A DNA stretch of 64,000 nucleotides from Paralithodes platypus (taxonomy: Eukaryota > Arthropoda > Malacostraca > Decapoda > Lithodidae): the NCBI GenBank assembly GCA_032716605.1, contig CM064539.1, positions 1,564,508 through 1,628,507 of the forward strand, in the 5' to 3' direction. Under the pieces are notes generated by a model. It searched no databases, was not told where the DNA came from, and saw nothing but the letters and a program-made list of their open reading frames with translations. Positions 63,490 through 64,000 of the stretch are shown piece after piece. The position numbers and the translations under genes were made by a program. Positions within the stretch are counted from its first letter, which is position 1. The number at the start of each line of letters is the position of its first letter.

Positions 63490-63538
63490 CTAATAAACAA
63501 AAATACAAAGAGGATTACGAAACTATACATTCCTATAG

Positions 63539-64000
63539 AAAGAGATAAAAGAGGACTTCTGGAATGACACCATCAGTGTCATTTCAGGCGTCTCGGAGAA
63601 TGAAATAACAATCCTGGGAGGGGACCTAGATGGTCACGTGGGAGCATCTACAGATGGATACGAGGGAGTACATGGAGGAAATGGTTACGGAAGGAGGAAT
63701 CTGGAAGGCAAATATATACTAGAGTCCTGCGTTGCACTCAACATGGTTGTGTGTAACACGAAGTTCAAAAAAAGACAGAGCCATCTGATCACATACAACT
63801 CTGGGGTCTCCAGTAGCCAGATAGATTACATCTTGGTTAACAGGATAGACTGGAAACTAGTTCGGGATGTAAAGGTCATCCCGAGCGAAGAATGTATCCC
63901 TCAGCATAAGCTACTTGTGTGCGACATGAGCTTATACAGAGATCCTAAGCGCAAGAAGGTATACATGCCCAAAAGGAAAGTGTGGCTGCTGAAGAACAAG
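63539..64000 (+). mobile_element. RTE/BovB-type LINE, endonuclease domain, 5'-truncated
   Basis: An open frame runs to the window edge (154 codons, stop codon directly before it). It reads ILGGDLDGHVGAST, HGGNGYGRRNLEGKYILESC and SQIDYILVNR. These are the GD-H, G-x-R-N and QIDYIL blocks of an apurinic/apyrimidinic-like endonuclease. This family is often annotated in invertebrates as craniofacial development protein 2-like. The conserved asparagine of the usual GDFN motif is replaced (GDLDGH), the typical RTE form. It is antisense to ELYS, in the intron before exon 1 of the window. Confidence 0.88.

Overview
This is a eukaryotic window: short exons on the minus strand with consensus GT-AG junctions sit in a sea of transposon debris, microsatellites and minisatellites. 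LINE remnants (RTE/BovB-, Jockey- and CR1-like), several tRNA-derived SINE families and many short inverted-repeat elements, together with an animal nucleoporin gene, point to an invertebrate metazoan. A decapod crustacean or similar arthropod is my best guess, but the sequence does not prove it.

Right two thirds (about 22.6 to 63.5 kb): one gene fills this stretch on the minus strand. It is the orthologue of ELYS/MEL-28 (AHCTF1), the nucleoporin that binds chromatin after mitosis and recruits the Nup107-160 complex to start pore assembly. I reconstructed 30 exons. Their splice phases agree at every junction and they sum to 10,596 nt (3,531 residues plus stop). The 5' exons, roughly the first 120 residues by comparison with human ELYS, lie beyond base 64000. 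In order the product has the rest of the N-terminal beta-propeller (exons at 63.5-56.8 kb), the alpha-helical ELYS domain (56.5-48.0 kb), a linker with short conserved motifs (47.0-42.0 kb), and a very long disordered C-terminal region. One exon of 5,104 nt (33175-38278) carries low-complexity repeats, five SUMO-interaction-like motifs, basic TPSRRKRRS repeats and an AT-hook. Seven smaller exons follow and the stop codon is at 23403.

Left third (1 to about 22.6 kb): no gene could be named. It is a mosaic of a TTAA-bounded repeat (about 11 copies), palindromic TTAACCC elements, SINEs, a 34-bp satellite grown from the end of an inverted-repeat element, a 66-bp minisatellite, a G-rich 70-bp array and a 250-bp tandem repeat carrying CRE and CCAAT motifs. 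A few sequences with good minus-strand acceptors look like exons of an unidentified transcript, but they do not form a convincing coding chain.

Interspersed through the ELYS introns are short non-autonomous DNA transposons, several nested in readable order, and a roughly 38-unit array in which every unit carries a consensus 5' splice site in the sense orientation. The right edge (63539-64000, plus strand) holds the endonuclease domain of an RTE-type LINE. I found no tRNA or rRNA gene likely to be functional, no CRISPR array and no bacterial-type operon.
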